Shown here one piece after another: positions 8,795-17,575 of a stretch of DNA of 64,000 bases. A program made the position numbers and the translations under genes. Source of the DNA: Marinactinospora thermotolerans DSM 45154 (lineage in GTDB: Bacteria > Actinomycetota > Actinomycetes > Streptosporangiales > Streptosporangiaceae); contig NZ_FUWS01000002.1 of NCBI RefSeq assembly GCF_900167435.1, forward strand, positions 483,924 through 547,923. Reading direction: 5' to 3'. The notes under the pieces are model-generated. The model was not told the DNA's origin and made no database searches. It was given only the letters and a program-made list of their open reading frames with translations. Position 1 is the stretch's first letter, and every line of letters begins with the position of its first letter.

Positions 8795-9799
8795 TCAGGG
8801 CCGTTGTGCCGGGCTCGCCGTGAGGGCGGGGTCGCGCTGGACGCTGTCGCCCAGCAGCTCGTCGATGCGGCGCAGCAGTTCGGCGTCGAGCCGGACACCG
8901 GCGGCGCCGACGTTGTCCCGCACCTGTTCGGGGCGCGAGGCGCCGATGATCGCCGAGGAGACGTTGGGGTTCTGCAACACCCAGGCCACGGCGAGCTGGG
9001 CCATGCTCAACCCTGCCTCCTGCGCCAGCGGGGCGAGGCCCTGGACGCGCTCCAGCGTCTTCTCGTCGTCGAGGAAGCGACGGATCATCTTGTCGCCGCC
9101 CTGCCCGTCCGTCGCCCGGGAGCCGGCCGGCGGGGCCTGGCCCGGCCGGTACTTGCCGGTGAGCACCCCCTGGGCGATCGGCGACCACACGATCTGGCCG
9201 ATCCCCTCGCGCTCGCAGACGGGGACCACCTCGGACTCGATCACCCGCCACAGCATGTTGTACTGCGGCTGGTTGGACACGATCCGGTCCAGCCCCATGT
9301 CGTCGGCGATCTTCAAGGCCCGCTCGATCTCCTCGGCGCGCCACTCCGAGACGCCGATGTAGAGCACCTTGCCCTGGCGGACCAGGTCGTCGAAGGCCCG
9401 CATCGTCTCCTCAAGGGGAGTGGCGTAGTCGAACCGGTGGGCCTGGTACAGGTCGAGGTAGTCGGTGCCGAGCCGACGCAGCGAGTCCTCCACGCTACGC
9501 ACGATGTGCTTGCGGGACAGGCCGCGGTCGTTGCGGCCCTCACCCATCGGCCAGTACACCTTGGAGAAGATCTCCAGGCCGTCGCGACGCTCGCCCTTCA
9601 GCGCGCGGCCCAGGACTTCCTCGGCGCGTCCCTGCGCGTAGACGTCGGCGGTGTCGAAGGTGGTGATGCCCTCGTCCAGCGCCGCGCGCACGCACGCGAC
9701 CGCGGCCTCCTCCTCGACCTGAGACCCGTGGGTGAGCCAGTTGCCGTAGGAGATCTCGCTCACGACGAGACCGCTGTTGCCAAGATGACGGAATTCCAT
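8795..9799 (-). CDS. Aldo/keto reductase
   Basis: A 334-residue NADP-dependent oxidoreductase of the aldo/keto reductase superfamily, with a TIM barrel as the expected fold. The tetrad is visible: D49 and Y54 in FDTADVY, K80 in FSKVYWP, and a His in YQAHRFD. The sequence is closest in style to the Kv-beta/YghZ-like group (EETMRAFDDLVRQGKVLYIGVSEW). The start is ATG at 9799 (MEFRHLGNSG); the ribosome site is weak. Physiological substrate unknown. Confidence 0.93.
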   Translation of the reverse strand: MEFRHLGNSGLVVSEISYGNWLTHGSQVEEEAAVACVRAALDEGITTFDTADVYAQGRAEEVLGRALKGERRDGLEIFSKVYWPMGEGRNDRGLSRKHIVRSVEDSLRRLGTDYLDLYQAHRFDYATPLEETMRAFDDLVRQGKVLYIGVSEWRAEEIERALKIADDMGLDRIVSNQPQYNMLWRVIESEVVPVCEREGIGQIVWSPIAQGVLTGKYRPGQAPPAGSRATDGQGGDKMIRRFLDDEKTLERVQGLAPLAQEAGLSMAQLAVAWVLQNPNVSSAIIGASRPEQVRDNVGAAGVRLDAELLRRIDELLGDSVQRDPALTASPAQRP

Positions 9800-9848
9800 G
9801 CCCGAGACCCTACGGCCCGCGGGGGTCCCGCGCCCAGAGGGGACGGGC

Positions 9849-10463
9849 CTAGATGGCCTCGCCCGGCTTGACCCGGGGCTTGGGCAGGCGCAGCTTGCGG
9901 ATCTGGAGCTGGCGCATGGCCGCGTACATGCCCACGCCACGCAGCGACTCGTCGGGGAAGCGGGCCGCCGCGGCGCGCTTGACGCGGCGCCCGGTGAACA
10001 GCCCCTCGACGACGATCGTCATCATCATCAGCGGCCACACCACGTAGGTGACGGTGAGCTGGAACTCGGGGAAGGGCAGGAAGAGCAGGACGATGATGGC
10101 CAGCGAGAAGTAGAGGAAGAACTCGCTGACGCTGCGCCGGGAGTCGACGTAGTCGCGCGCGAACGCCCGGACCGGACCACGGTCCTTGGGCTGGAAGAAG
10201 CGCTCGTCGCCCTTGATGTAGCCCTCGCGTTCGCGCTGGAGCTGGCGCCGCTGCCGGTCGCGGTACTGCTTATAGGCTTCCTTGCGGGTCTGAGGCGCGC
10301 TGACAGGACCCCGGAGGTCGCGAGCGGCCTCCTTGCGCTTGGGCGTGGGCCGGTCTTTGGGCGGGGTATATCCCTTTCGCTGGCTGGCCTCAGTAGCCTC
10401 GGAATCAACGGAGCTGGTCATGACCTGCTCTTCGGATGCGGGAGCGGAGCGACGTCGGAACAC
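9849..10463 (-). CDS. DUF3043 family membrane protein
   Basis: Conserved actinobacterial protein, roughly 204 residues. The N-terminal half is basic and soluble (KGYTPPKDRPTPKRKEA is typical of DUF3043), followed by two membrane helices (FFLYFSLAIIVLLFLPF and TYVVWPLMMMTIVV) and a basic C-terminus. I chose GTG at 10463 because family members begin with [MV]FRRR. The AAGGAG there overlaps the start codon, so an ATG at 10421 or 10508 is also possible. It is divergent from pspA. M. tuberculosis Rv2206 appears to be the positional counterpart. Function unknown. Confidence 0.85.
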   Translation of the reverse strand: MFRRRSAPASEEQVMTSSVDSEATEASQRKGYTPPKDRPTPKRKEAARDLRGPVSAPQTRKEAYKQYRDRQRRQLQREREGYIKGDERFFQPKDRGPVRAFARDYVDSRRSVSEFFLYFSLAIIVLLFLPFPEFQLTVTYVVWPLMMMTIVVEGLFTGRRVKRAAAARFPDESLRGVGMYAAMRQLQIRKLRLPKPRVKPGEAI

Positions 10464-10578
10464 TCCTTCAGGGTAGCCGGTTCGAGCTTCATAGCGACCT
10501 CTTGCCATTGCGCGTAGGGTTGGTTAAAGCGCCCGCTGGGAACAGCCGATACGGACCGAGAAGGGGACGGCCACGCCG

Positions 10579-11376
10579 ATGAGCGTGTTTCAGCGACTTT
10601 CCATGATCTTTAAGTCCAAGGCCAACAGGGCCCTGGACTCTGTCGAGGACCCGCGAGAGACCCTTGACTACTCGTACCAAAAGCAGCTTGAACTGCTGCA
10701 GAAGGTCCGTCGGGGGGTGGCCGACGTCGCCACCTCCCGTAAGCGGGTGGAACTGCAACTCCAGCAGCTGCAGCAGCAGTCGGACAAGCTGGAGAACCAG
10801 AGCCGAGCCGCGCTCTCCCAGGGCCGTGAGGACCTCGCCCGCGAGGCCCTGACCCGCCGTTCGGGCCTTCAGCAGCAGATCGAGGGGCTCCGCCAGCAGC
10901 ACGAACAGCTCCAGGGCGAGGAGCAGAAGCTGACCCTGGCCGCTCAGCGCCTCCAGGCCAAGGTCGACGCCTTCCGCACCCGTAAGGAGACCATCAAGGC
11001 CACCTACACCGCCGCCCAGGCCCAGACCCAGATCAGCGAGGCCTTCTCGGGCATCTCCGAGGAGATGGGCGACGTCGGCCTGGCCATCCAGCGGGCCGAG
11101 GACAAGACCGCCGAGATGCAGGCGCGGGCCAGCGCGGTCGACGAGCTGCTCGCCTCCGGTGCGCTGGACGACGTCTCCGGGGCGCCCAAGGACGACATCC
11201 AGGCCGAGCTGGACCGTATGGCCAGCACCAGCGGCGTGGAGCTGGAGCTGGAGCGCATGAAGCGCGAGCTGGGCCAGGGGACCGGAGGCTCCAGCACGCC
11301 CCAGATCGAGGGCGGCGCCAGCGGCAGTGCCTCCGACGGGCAGGCGCAGCGCTACCGGCAGGGGGAAGGGGCATGA
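10579..11376 (+). CDS. pspA: PspA/IM30 phage-shock protein
   Basis: ESCRT-III-like membrane-remodelling protein that binds stressed inner membrane. The 265 residues begin with the amphipathic helix MSVFQRLSMIFKSKANRAL, followed by a long helical coiled-coil region rich in Gln/Glu (about 25-220) and a Gly/Ser-rich tail. It overlaps pspAA by ATGA. The gene order pspA, pspAA, htpX, pspAB places it in the actinobacterial-type envelope stress operon. Confidence 0.95.
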   Translation: MSVFQRLSMIFKSKANRALDSVEDPRETLDYSYQKQLELLQKVRRGVADVATSRKRVELQLQQLQQQSDKLENQSRAALSQGREDLAREALTRRSGLQQQIEGLRQQHEQLQGEEQKLTLAAQRLQAKVDAFRTRKETIKATYTAAQAQTQISEAFSGISEEMGDVGLAIQRAEDKTAEMQARASAVDELLASGALDDVSGAPKDDIQAELDRMASTSGVELELERMKRELGQGTGGSSTPQIEGGASGSASDGQAQRYRQGEGA

Positions 11377-11657
11377 TCGTCCGGATCATGGGCGAGGGCC
11401 AGCTCGACCTGTCAGAGGCCGACCTGGACCTTCTCAACTCCTTCGACGACGCCCTGGAGCGGGCGATCGAGTCCGGTGACGAGTCCCGGTTCCGCGCGGC
11501 ACTGCACGACCTGTTGGAGAAGGTCCGCCAGGACGGCCGGCCGCTTCCCCCCGATTCGTTGCAGACCTCGCAGTTCATCCTCCCTCCCGCTGACGCGAGC
11601 ATGGAGGAGGTCCGGGCGATGCTCGGGGACGAGGGTCTGATCCCCGACCCCACCTGA
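11373..11657 (+). CDS. pspAA: PspA-associated protein PspAA
   Basis: A 94-residue acidic protein (MIVRIMGEGQLDLSEADLDLLN) of the PspAA family, found next to PspA in actinobacteria and some cyanobacteria. It ends with FILPPADASMEEVRAML, a family hallmark. The ATG overlaps the pspA stop, so the two are translationally coupled. Proposed to partner PspA; mechanism not established. Confidence 0.9.
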   Translation: MIVRIMGEGQLDLSEADLDLLNSFDDALERAIESGDESRFRAALHDLLEKVRQDGRPLPPDSLQTSQFILPPADASMEEVRAMLGDEGLIPDPT

Positions 11658-11724
11658 TCCCTCCCCGGGCGCACCGGTGTTCCCCACGGGGCGGTGCTTC
11701 GCCGCCCCGGGCCGCGGCTGTGCG

Positions 11725-11751
11725 GGCCGCCGTGACTCGCTCACGGCGGCC
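11725..11751 (+). terminator. Terminator hairpin after pspAA
   Basis: An 11-bp perfect stem (11725-11735 with 11741-11751) in the 228-base gap before htpX, followed by a T-rich segment. It suggests pspA-pspAA and htpX-pspAB can be separate transcripts, or that partial readthrough tunes htpX. Confidence 0.6.
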
Positions 11752-11885
11752 TTCGCGTTCTCCGCGGTCGGAGCGGACCGCCCAGTGGGCCGCGCCCGGG
11801 ACGGCGGTCTCCGCCCCGTGAACCCCCTCCGCCTAGACTCGTTGCAGGTAGGAGCGTTCCCGGCCGACCATGGGGGTGGGACACC

Positions 11886-12803
11886 GTGGCACGATCCCGT
11901 TTTCTTCCCGACCGGGGTCTGACCGTCCGGATGGTCGCGACGATGGCCCTGCTCGGCGTCGTCTACGTGGCGTTCGTCATAGGGCTGGTGCTGGCCGGCC
12001 TGTCCGTGTGGCTCGTGCTGCTCATCGTCGCCGGGTTCGCGCTGGTGCAGTACTTCGCCTCCGACAAGCTCGCGCTGTACTCCATGGGCGCCCGGGAGGT
12101 CACTCCCCATGAGGCGCCGCAGCTGCACGCGATCGTGGACCGGCTGTGCGCCATGGCGGACATGCCCAAGCCGAAGGTGGCGATCGCCCGGACCGACGTG
12201 CCCAACGCCTTCGCCACCGGGCGTGACGAGAAGAGGGCCGTGGTCTGCGCGACCACCGGCATCCTGCGCCGATTGGAGCCGGTCGAGCTGGAGGCCGTCT
12301 TGGCCCACGAGCTGTCCCACGTCGCCCACCGCGACGTGATGGTGATGACGATCGCGGGCTTCCTCGGCGTGGTCGCCGGGTTCCTCACCCAGGCCGGGCT
12401 GCGCTTCGCCGCCTTCGGCGCGGCCGGACGCGGCAACCGTGACAACAATCCGGCGCTGGTGGCCCTGCTCGTCGTCGCGGTGAGCGCGGTGGTGTGGGTG
12501 GTGAGCTTCCTGCTCACCCGGGCGCTGTCGCGTTACCGGGAGCTGTCGGCCGACCGCGCCGCGGCCTTCCTCACCGGCCGTCCCTCGGCGTTGGGCAGCG
12601 CCCTCACCAAGATCAGCGGGGACATGGCCCGGGTCCCCACACGCGACCTCCGCCAGGCGGAGCCGTTCAACGCCTTCTTCTTCACCCCGGCCTTCGCCCA
12701 CGGCCAGGGGGGTCTTGCGGCACTGTTCTCCACCCACCCGCCGATCGAGCGCCGGCTGACCCAGCTGGCCGAGATCTCCCGGGGGCTGGGGAGCGGAGCC
12801 TAG
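11886..12803 (+). CDS. htpX: HtpX-like membrane zinc metalloprotease
   Basis: M48-family protease that degrades damaged membrane proteins. The 305 residues include two N-terminal membrane helices (about 17-57), the zinc motif HELSH at 141-145, two further helices (about 155-215), and the third ligand Glu in YRELSADR. The start is GTG at 11886 with a GGTGGGA site. It sits within the Psp gene set, consistent with envelope stress. Confidence 0.95.
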   Translation: MARSRFLPDRGLTVRMVATMALLGVVYVAFVIGLVLAGLSVWLVLLIVAGFALVQYFASDKLALYSMGAREVTPHEAPQLHAIVDRLCAMADMPKPKVAIARTDVPNAFATGRDEKRAVVCATTGILRRLEPVELEAVLAHELSHVAHRDVMVMTIAGFLGVVAGFLTQAGLRFAAFGAAGRGNRDNNPALVALLVVAVSAVVWVVSFLLTRALSRYRELSADRAAAFLTGRPSALGSALTKISGDMARVPTRDLRQAEPFNAFFFTPAFAHGQGGLAALFSTHPPIERRLTQLAEISRGLGSGA

Positions 12804-12860
12804 CCTCGCGCGGCGTCCGCCGCCGACCACGACGTCCACCACGACCGAAGGGGGAGTTCC

Positions 12861-13439
12861 GTGGGGTTCCTGCGCGCCCTGCTGGGCCGATCCAAGCCGC
12901 CAGAGCCCGACCTGGACCGTCTGTTCGCGCTTCCCTCGGCTGCGGTGACGCTGCGCGCGGCGTCGGGCCTGCGCCCGATGGGAACGGCGTCGGTGGCCTT
13001 CCGCGCCGTCGAGGGGCGGGCCTTCGCCGACGTCCGGCGGGAGGTCACCGAACTGCTGGACGCGGGGGAGGGGCCACCGGTCGACCAGGTCGCCGACGAG
13101 TACGGCTACACCTGGCTGGTGCTCCGCGGCGATCCCGACGACCCGGCGGGCATCGGCTCCCTGGTCACCGACGTCCACGCGGTGAACTCCACCCTGGAGG
13201 AGGCCGGCTTCGGCCCCTCCCTGCTGTGTTCGCTGGTCGCCTTCCAGGGGGAGGACGGACGCCGGGTCGCCCTGGTCTACCTCTACAAGCGCGGCACCTT
13301 CTACCCCTTCGCCCCTCTGGGCGGGCAACGCCGTGACACCGCGTTGGAACTCCAGGTGGCCGCGGCCGTCGAGGGGGACCTTCTCCTGGAGAAGGACAAG
13401 GCGCGGTGGTTCCCGGTCTACGGGGCGCCCGGACTGTGA
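12861..13439 (+). CDS. pspAB: PspA-associated protein PspAB
   Basis: A 192-residue soluble protein of the PspAB family, beginning MGFLRALLGRSKPPEPDLDRLFALPSA with conserved YGYTWLVLR and YLYKRGTFYPFAP segments. GTG start with AAGGGGGAG upstream, 57 bases after htpX, so probably co-transcribed. No enzymatic motif is recognised; its role is inferred from consistent linkage to PspA and HtpX. Confidence 0.9.
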   Translation: MGFLRALLGRSKPPEPDLDRLFALPSAAVTLRAASGLRPMGTASVAFRAVEGRAFADVRREVTELLDAGEGPPVDQVADEYGYTWLVLRGDPDDPAGIGSLVTDVHAVNSTLEEAGFGPSLLCSLVAFQGEDGRRVALVYLYKRGTFYPFAPLGGQRRDTALELQVAAAVEGDLLLEKDKARWFPVYGAPGL

Positions 13440-13958
13440 GCCGTGGTCGCGGCCCCACCCACCGGGCGCCGCGAGAACCGGTGAAGCGCTCCGCCCGTGT
13501 CCGCGGGCGCGACGGAACCCCGGAGACCACCGCCGGTGCCTCGTCCCGCTCCGGTGCCGAAGCGGGCCGGTGTGTCCGCTTCCGGCCCACGGGGCCGCGC
13601 GAGGTGCCGGTGCGCCGATCGAACCGAGACCTCGGTGGGCGCGGAGCGTGAGCCTGCGGGAGTCCGCTCCCTTTTCGACCCGCCGCGGGCGCCTCCGGAG
13701 ACGCCGGCGGAGGCGGTGCCGGCAGGGGGCGGCCGATGAGCCGGCCCTCGCCGTGACCGGACGGACGCCACTCGGGCGCAGGGGCGAGGGCGGGCGGCGG
13801 CCCGTCGGTGGCCCGGACCTCACCACCCGGGCCGAACACGCCGGTTCCTGAGGGACAGGACCATGGTAATTCCGTGATGCGGATTCTTGATACCGCAAAG
13901 TGGAGTATTTCCGTTGGGGGTATGGCTGGAACACTTCCACCAAGGGCAGACTGGGGCC
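13440..13958. other. Long intergenic region before glycerate kinase gene
   Basis: 519 bases without a supported gene. The first 400 bases are very GC-rich with only low-complexity open frames. An AT-richer part at about 13862-13925 contains a TTGATA hexamer (13887-13892) that could be a -35 element for the downstream gene; no matching -10 at 16-18 bases is evident. Confidence 0.4.
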
Positions 13959-15062
13959 GTGCGTATCGTGATTGCCCCAGACAAGTTCGCCGGTACCCTC
14001 ACCGCGCTCGAGGCGGCCCAGGCTGTCGCCGAGGGCTGGCGCTCGGCCGACCCCAACGCCCAGACCGAACTCATCCCGCTCTCCGACGGAGGTCCCGGCT
14101 TCGTCGAGGTCCTGCACGCCGCGCTCGGCGGCGCGGTCGCCGACGTGACCGTGACCGGCCCGCTCGGCGCCCCCGTGAGCGCGCAGTACCTCCTCGCCGG
14201 TGACACCGCCTACATCGAGAGCGCGCACGCCTGCGGGCTGCACCTGGTGCCCGCGACGACCCGCGATCCCGGCCGCGCCACCAGCGCCGGTGTCGGCGAG
14301 CTGATCGCCCACGCCGTCAACGCGGGAGCGCGCACCGTGGTCGTCGGGTTGGGGGGCAGCGCCACCAACGACGGCGGCGCCGGGATGCTCGCGGCCCTGG
14401 GCGCCACCCCACGCTCGGCCCTGGACCGCGGCGGCGTCGCCCTGGCCGACCTCGCCGGCCGGGTGGACCTCGAACCCGCCCGTGCCGCGACCAAGGGCGT
14501 GCGCCTCGTCGCCGCCACCGACGTCGACAACCCCCTGCTGGGCATCCACGGCGCCAGCGCGGTCTTCGGCCCCCAGAAGGGTGCCGACCGCGACCTGGTC
14601 CAGCGCCTGGACGCGGCGCTGACGGTGTTCGCCGACGCCACCGACCCCGACGCGACACTGCGCGCCACCCCGGGCGCGGGCGCCGCGGGTGGCCTGGGAT
14701 ACGCCCTGCTCCTCCTCGGGGGAACGGTGGAATCAGGGGTGTCCCGCGTCCTGTCCGCGGTCGGGCTCGACGCCCAGGTCGCGCGGGCCGACGTGGTGGT
14801 CACGGGAGAGGGGTCCTTCGACTCCCAGTCGCTGCGCGGCAAGCTGCCCCACGGCGTCGCGCGGACCGCCGCCGACCACGGTGTCCCCTGCCTGGTGCTG
14901 GCCGGACGGGTGGCGGTGGGGCGGGCCGAGGCCGCGGCCGCCGGCATCACCGAGACCTACGCGCTCACCGACTCCGCGGGATCGGTCGAGGCGGCCCTGG
15001 CGCGGCCGGCCGAGGAACTGCGGAGGCTGGCCGCCCAGGTCGCCCGCCGCTGGCGGCGCTGA
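13959..15062 (+). CDS. Glycerate kinase (GarK/GlxK family)
   Basis: Predicted to phosphorylate glycerate. The 367-residue protein starts VRIVIAPDKFAGTLTA, the classic N-terminus of the family, with LSDGGPGF (phosphate loop) and VVVGLGGSATNDGGAGML further on. The start is GTG at 13959; the ribosome site is weak. It is followed by erpA and adoK, the same order as Rv2205c, Rv2204c, Rv2202c in M. tuberculosis. Confidence 0.92.
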   Translation: MRIVIAPDKFAGTLTALEAAQAVAEGWRSADPNAQTELIPLSDGGPGFVEVLHAALGGAVADVTVTGPLGAPVSAQYLLAGDTAYIESAHACGLHLVPATTRDPGRATSAGVGELIAHAVNAGARTVVVGLGGSATNDGGAGMLAALGATPRSALDRGGVALADLAGRVDLEPARAATKGVRLVAATDVDNPLLGIHGASAVFGPQKGADRDLVQRLDAALTVFADATDPDATLRATPGAGAAGGLGYALLLLGGTVESGVSRVLSAVGLDAQVARADVVVTGEGSFDSQSLRGKLPHGVARTAADHGVPCLVLAGRVAVGRAEAAAAGITETYALTDSAGSVEAALARPAEELRRLAAQVARRWRR

Positions 15063-15239
15063 CCCGCGCCGGCACGGGGTGGCCGGGATGGCGACGGTGC
15101 CGCGGAGAACCTAACCTGGATACAGCACAGCCGGGCGTTCGGGGCCGCGGCAGGAATGCGCAACGACACCTCGGCGTTGAGACGTCAGAGGCAGAAAGGT
15201 CGCCGTGGCGGCCGCCACCCCTTTTGGAGGAGCTAGCAG

Positions 15240-15590
15240 ATGACGGTTCAGAGCGAGGCCACCGCGCAGGGGATCATCCTGACTGACGATGCCGCGAACA
15301 AGGTCAAGGGACTCCTGGAGCAGGAGGGCCGCGACGACCTTCGTCTTCGTGTCGCCGTCCAGCCCGGGGGGTGCTCGGGCCTGCGGTACCAGCTTTTCTT
15401 CGACGAGCGTGAGCTCGACGGCGACGTGGTGGCCGACTTCGGCGGTGTCGAGGTCGTCACCGACCGGATGAGCGCCCCCTACCTCATGGGCGCCACGATC
15501 GACTTCGTCGACACGATCGAGAAGCAGGGGTTCACCATCGACAACCCCAACGCCACCGGTTCCTGCGCCTGCGGCGACTCGTTCAACTAG
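15240..15590 (+). CDS. erpA: Iron-sulfur cluster insertion protein ErpA (HesB/IscA family)
   Basis: A-type carrier delivering Fe-S clusters to apoproteins. The 116 residues hold the three conserved cysteines: one in PGGCSGLRY and two in the C-terminal SCACG. A strong GGAGGAG site lies 8 bases before the ATG. The position between glycerate kinase and adoK genes is conserved in actinobacteria. A role in maturing Rieske or other Fe-S proteins is inferred. Confidence 0.95.
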   Translation: MTVQSEATAQGIILTDDAANKVKGLLEQEGRDDLRLRVAVQPGGCSGLRYQLFFDERELDGDVVADFGGVEVVTDRMSAPYLMGATIDFVDTIEKQGFTIDNPNATGSCACGDSFN

Positions 15591-15619
15591 GGCACCGGGC
15601 CAAGACGCCCAGCCACACG

Positions 15620-15645
15620 GGCCCGCGCGGAACACCGCGCGGGCC
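15620..15645 (+). terminator. Terminator after erpA
   Basis: An 11-bp GC-only stem (15620-15630 with 15635-15645) and 4-base loop, 30 bases past the erpA stop. Confidence 0.75.
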
Positions 15646-15736
15646 TGTCCTATGGTGGTCCGATCACGGGGCCGGGTGGGCGCTGGTCGCTACCCTTGAG
15701 ACGTCTCGCCCGCCCCCATCTGAGGAGCCCGCCGCA

Positions 15737-16708
15737 GTGCGTATCGCGATTACCGGATCCATCGCCACCGACCATCTGATGACCTTCGAGGGACGCTTCG
15801 CCGAACAGCTCATCGCCGACCAGCTGGAACAGGTGTCGCTGTCGTTCCTGGTGGATGAGCTGGAGGTGCGGAGGGGTGGCGTGGCCGCCAACATCTCCTT
15901 CGGCATGGGCTGCCTGGGGCTCACCCCGTTCCTGGTCGGCTCGGTCGGGACCGACTTCGCCGACTACCGTTCCTGGCTCGAACGCCACGGGGTGGACACC
16001 TCGGCGGTGCACGTCTCCGAACTGCGGCACACGGCCCGCTTCGTCTGCACCACCGACCGCGACCACAACCAGATCGCGTCGTTTTACGCCGGTGCCATGT
16101 CCGAGGCCCGGCTCATCGAGTTGACGCCGCTGGCCGAGCGCGTCGGGGGACTGGACCTCGTGCTGATCGGGGCCGACGACCCCGAGGCGATGACCCGTCA
16201 CAGCGACGAGTGCCGCGAGCGGGGCATCCCGTTCGCCGCCGACCCCTCCCAGCAGCTCGCCCGTATGGAGGGGCCCGAGGTCCGCGGGCTGATCGAGGGC
16301 GCCCGCTTCCTGTTCACCAACGAGTACGAGAAGGCGCTCGCCGAACAGAAGACGGGCTGGAGCGACGAGGAGATCCTCGACCGGGTCGACGTTCGTGTCA
16401 CCACGCTGGGGGGCAAGGGCGTGCGCATCGACCGCAAGGGCGAGCCGTCCCTGCACGTCGCCGCGGCGAGCGTCACGACGAAGGTCGACCCGACCGGCGT
16501 CGGCGACGCCTTTCGCGCCGGCTTCCTCTCCGCGCTGTCGTGGGGGCTGTCCCTGGAGCGTTGCGCCCAGGTGGGCAACGCGGTCGCGGTCCACGCCCTG
16601 GAGGTCAACGGTCCCCAGGAGTACACCCTGACCGCTGAGTCGCTGACCGAGCGGATCGCGCTGTCCTACGGTGACGAGGCCGCCCACGAGGTCGAGATCC
16701 ACCTGTGA
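15737..16708 (+). CDS. adoK: Adenosine kinase-type PfkB carbohydrate kinase
   Basis: PfkB-family kinase that closely matches M. tuberculosis adenosine kinase AdoK (Rv2202c) in sequence pattern: MRIAITGSIATDHLM at the start, HTARFVCTTD, NDPEAM-like and AADPSQQLAR segments, and the PfkB signature DPTGVGDAFRAGF near residue 253. It is 323 residues long, GTG start. It is predicted to convert adenosine to AMP in purine salvage; other sugar substrates cannot be excluded. It is convergent with the HugZ-like gene. Confidence 0.92.
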   Translation: MRIAITGSIATDHLMTFEGRFAEQLIADQLEQVSLSFLVDELEVRRGGVAANISFGMGCLGLTPFLVGSVGTDFADYRSWLERHGVDTSAVHVSELRHTARFVCTTDRDHNQIASFYAGAMSEARLIELTPLAERVGGLDLVLIGADDPEAMTRHSDECRERGIPFAADPSQQLARMEGPEVRGLIEGARFLFTNEYEKALAEQKTGWSDEEILDRVDVRVTTLGGKGVRIDRKGEPSLHVAAASVTTKVDPTGVGDAFRAGFLSALSWGLSLERCAQVGNAVAVHALEVNGPQEYTLTAESLTERIALSYGDEAAHEVEIHL

Positions 16709-16728
16709 CGTCGGAGCCGTCGTGGGGA

Positions 16729-17502
16729 TCAGCGCAGCGCCCCGCGGCGGCCCAACAGCTCCCGTAGGGCTCCTTCCAACTGGCAGGGCGCGGTGGCGCG
16801 CACGTTCCAGGGCAGCCGGACCAGCACCGGCCGGTCCGAGGCGTAGGGGGACACCCACAGGGTCGCGCCGAATCCGTCCAGCTCCCACAGCCAGGCCCGG
16901 CCCTGCGGGACGTCGGGCACGTCGCGCAGGGACGCGCTCAACTCGTCGCGATGGCGGTCGTTGACCCGGGCCAGGATCCGTTCGGCGGGGAGGGTCAGCG
17001 GATCGGGGCGGGCGGCGCGAAAGGCCGCGCCGTCGATGACGCCGGCGTCGTCGTAGGTGTCGTAGACCACCACGTCGGGCTCGATGCAGGCGAGGAGCGG
17101 TCCGTCGGGTGTGGGATCATTGTCCACTGCGGCGAGCAGCCCTTCGTCGGGATGACGTTCCCAGATCGCGAGGGCGGCTTGGCGGCGCTCGTGCGCGGGG
17201 ACCTCGGACACCCGGCCCTCGCACCACAGCCGAGCGCGTACAGTGGGTGTCCGACCCACGTGTCGAATCGCGCACAGATCGACACCGGCCCGCGGGCCGG
17301 TCGACCCGCGTGAAACCTCCCGCAGTGCCCCGTGCAGCGGGTGGTCGGTGCCGATCAGCAGGACTACGCGCCCGACACGGTCGACCGCTCCGGATGCGCT
17401 GAAACGCGTGTCCGGATCATCGGCCAACGCCACCGCGGTCGGGGTCGCCGTGGCGGCGAGGGAACGGACCCGTTCGATCTCGGACGGGCAGGGCTGTCGC
17501 AT
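16729..17502 (-). CDS. HugZ-like/DUF2470 protein, putatively iron-regulated
   Basis: A 257-residue protein with an N-terminal region like split-barrel pyridoxamine-oxidase folds (VGRVVLLIGTDHPLHGALRE, VSEVPAHERRQAALAIWERHP) and a C-terminal DUF2470 domain (ERILARVNDRHRDELSA). This architecture is shared with HugZ-type heme-utilisation proteins. An iron box sits directly upstream, supporting a role in heme iron or iron homeostasis. AGGAGG lies only 4 bases before the ATG at 17502. Heme degradation activity is inference. Confidence 0.8.
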   Translation of the reverse strand: MRQPCPSEIERVRSLAATATPTAVALADDPDTRFSASGAVDRVGRVVLLIGTDHPLHGALREVSRGSTGPRAGVDLCAIRHVGRTPTVRARLWCEGRVSEVPAHERRQAALAIWERHPDEGLLAAVDNDPTPDGPLLACIEPDVVVYDTYDDAGVIDGAAFRAARPDPLTLPAERILARVNDRHRDELSASLRDVPDVPQGRAWLWELDGFGATLWVSPYASDRPVLVRLPWNVRATAPCQLEGALRELLGRRGALR

Positions 17503-17516
17503 GACACCTCCTAGAC

Positions 17517-17535
17517 TTAGGCAAGCCTTACCTAG
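17517..17535. promoter_or_regulatory. Predicted DtxR/IdeR iron box
   Basis: A 19-base site reading TTAGGCAAGCCTTACCTAG, matching the IdeR/DtxR consensus TTAGGTTAGSCTAACCTAA at about 15 of 19 positions. It lies 14 bases upstream of the HugZ-like gene and 40 bases upstream of rpsD. By position it most probably represses the HugZ-like gene when iron is replete; an effect on rpsD cannot be excluded. Confidence 0.75.
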
Positions 17536-17575
17536 GATTCCCGTTTTTGCAAGAAACGAAAAACGGAGGACTTGA

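Noticed and set aside
11412-14549. A 1045-codon minus-strand open frame
   Set aside because: Antisense to pspAA, htpX, pspAB and glycerate kinase genes; composition is that of a GC shadow.
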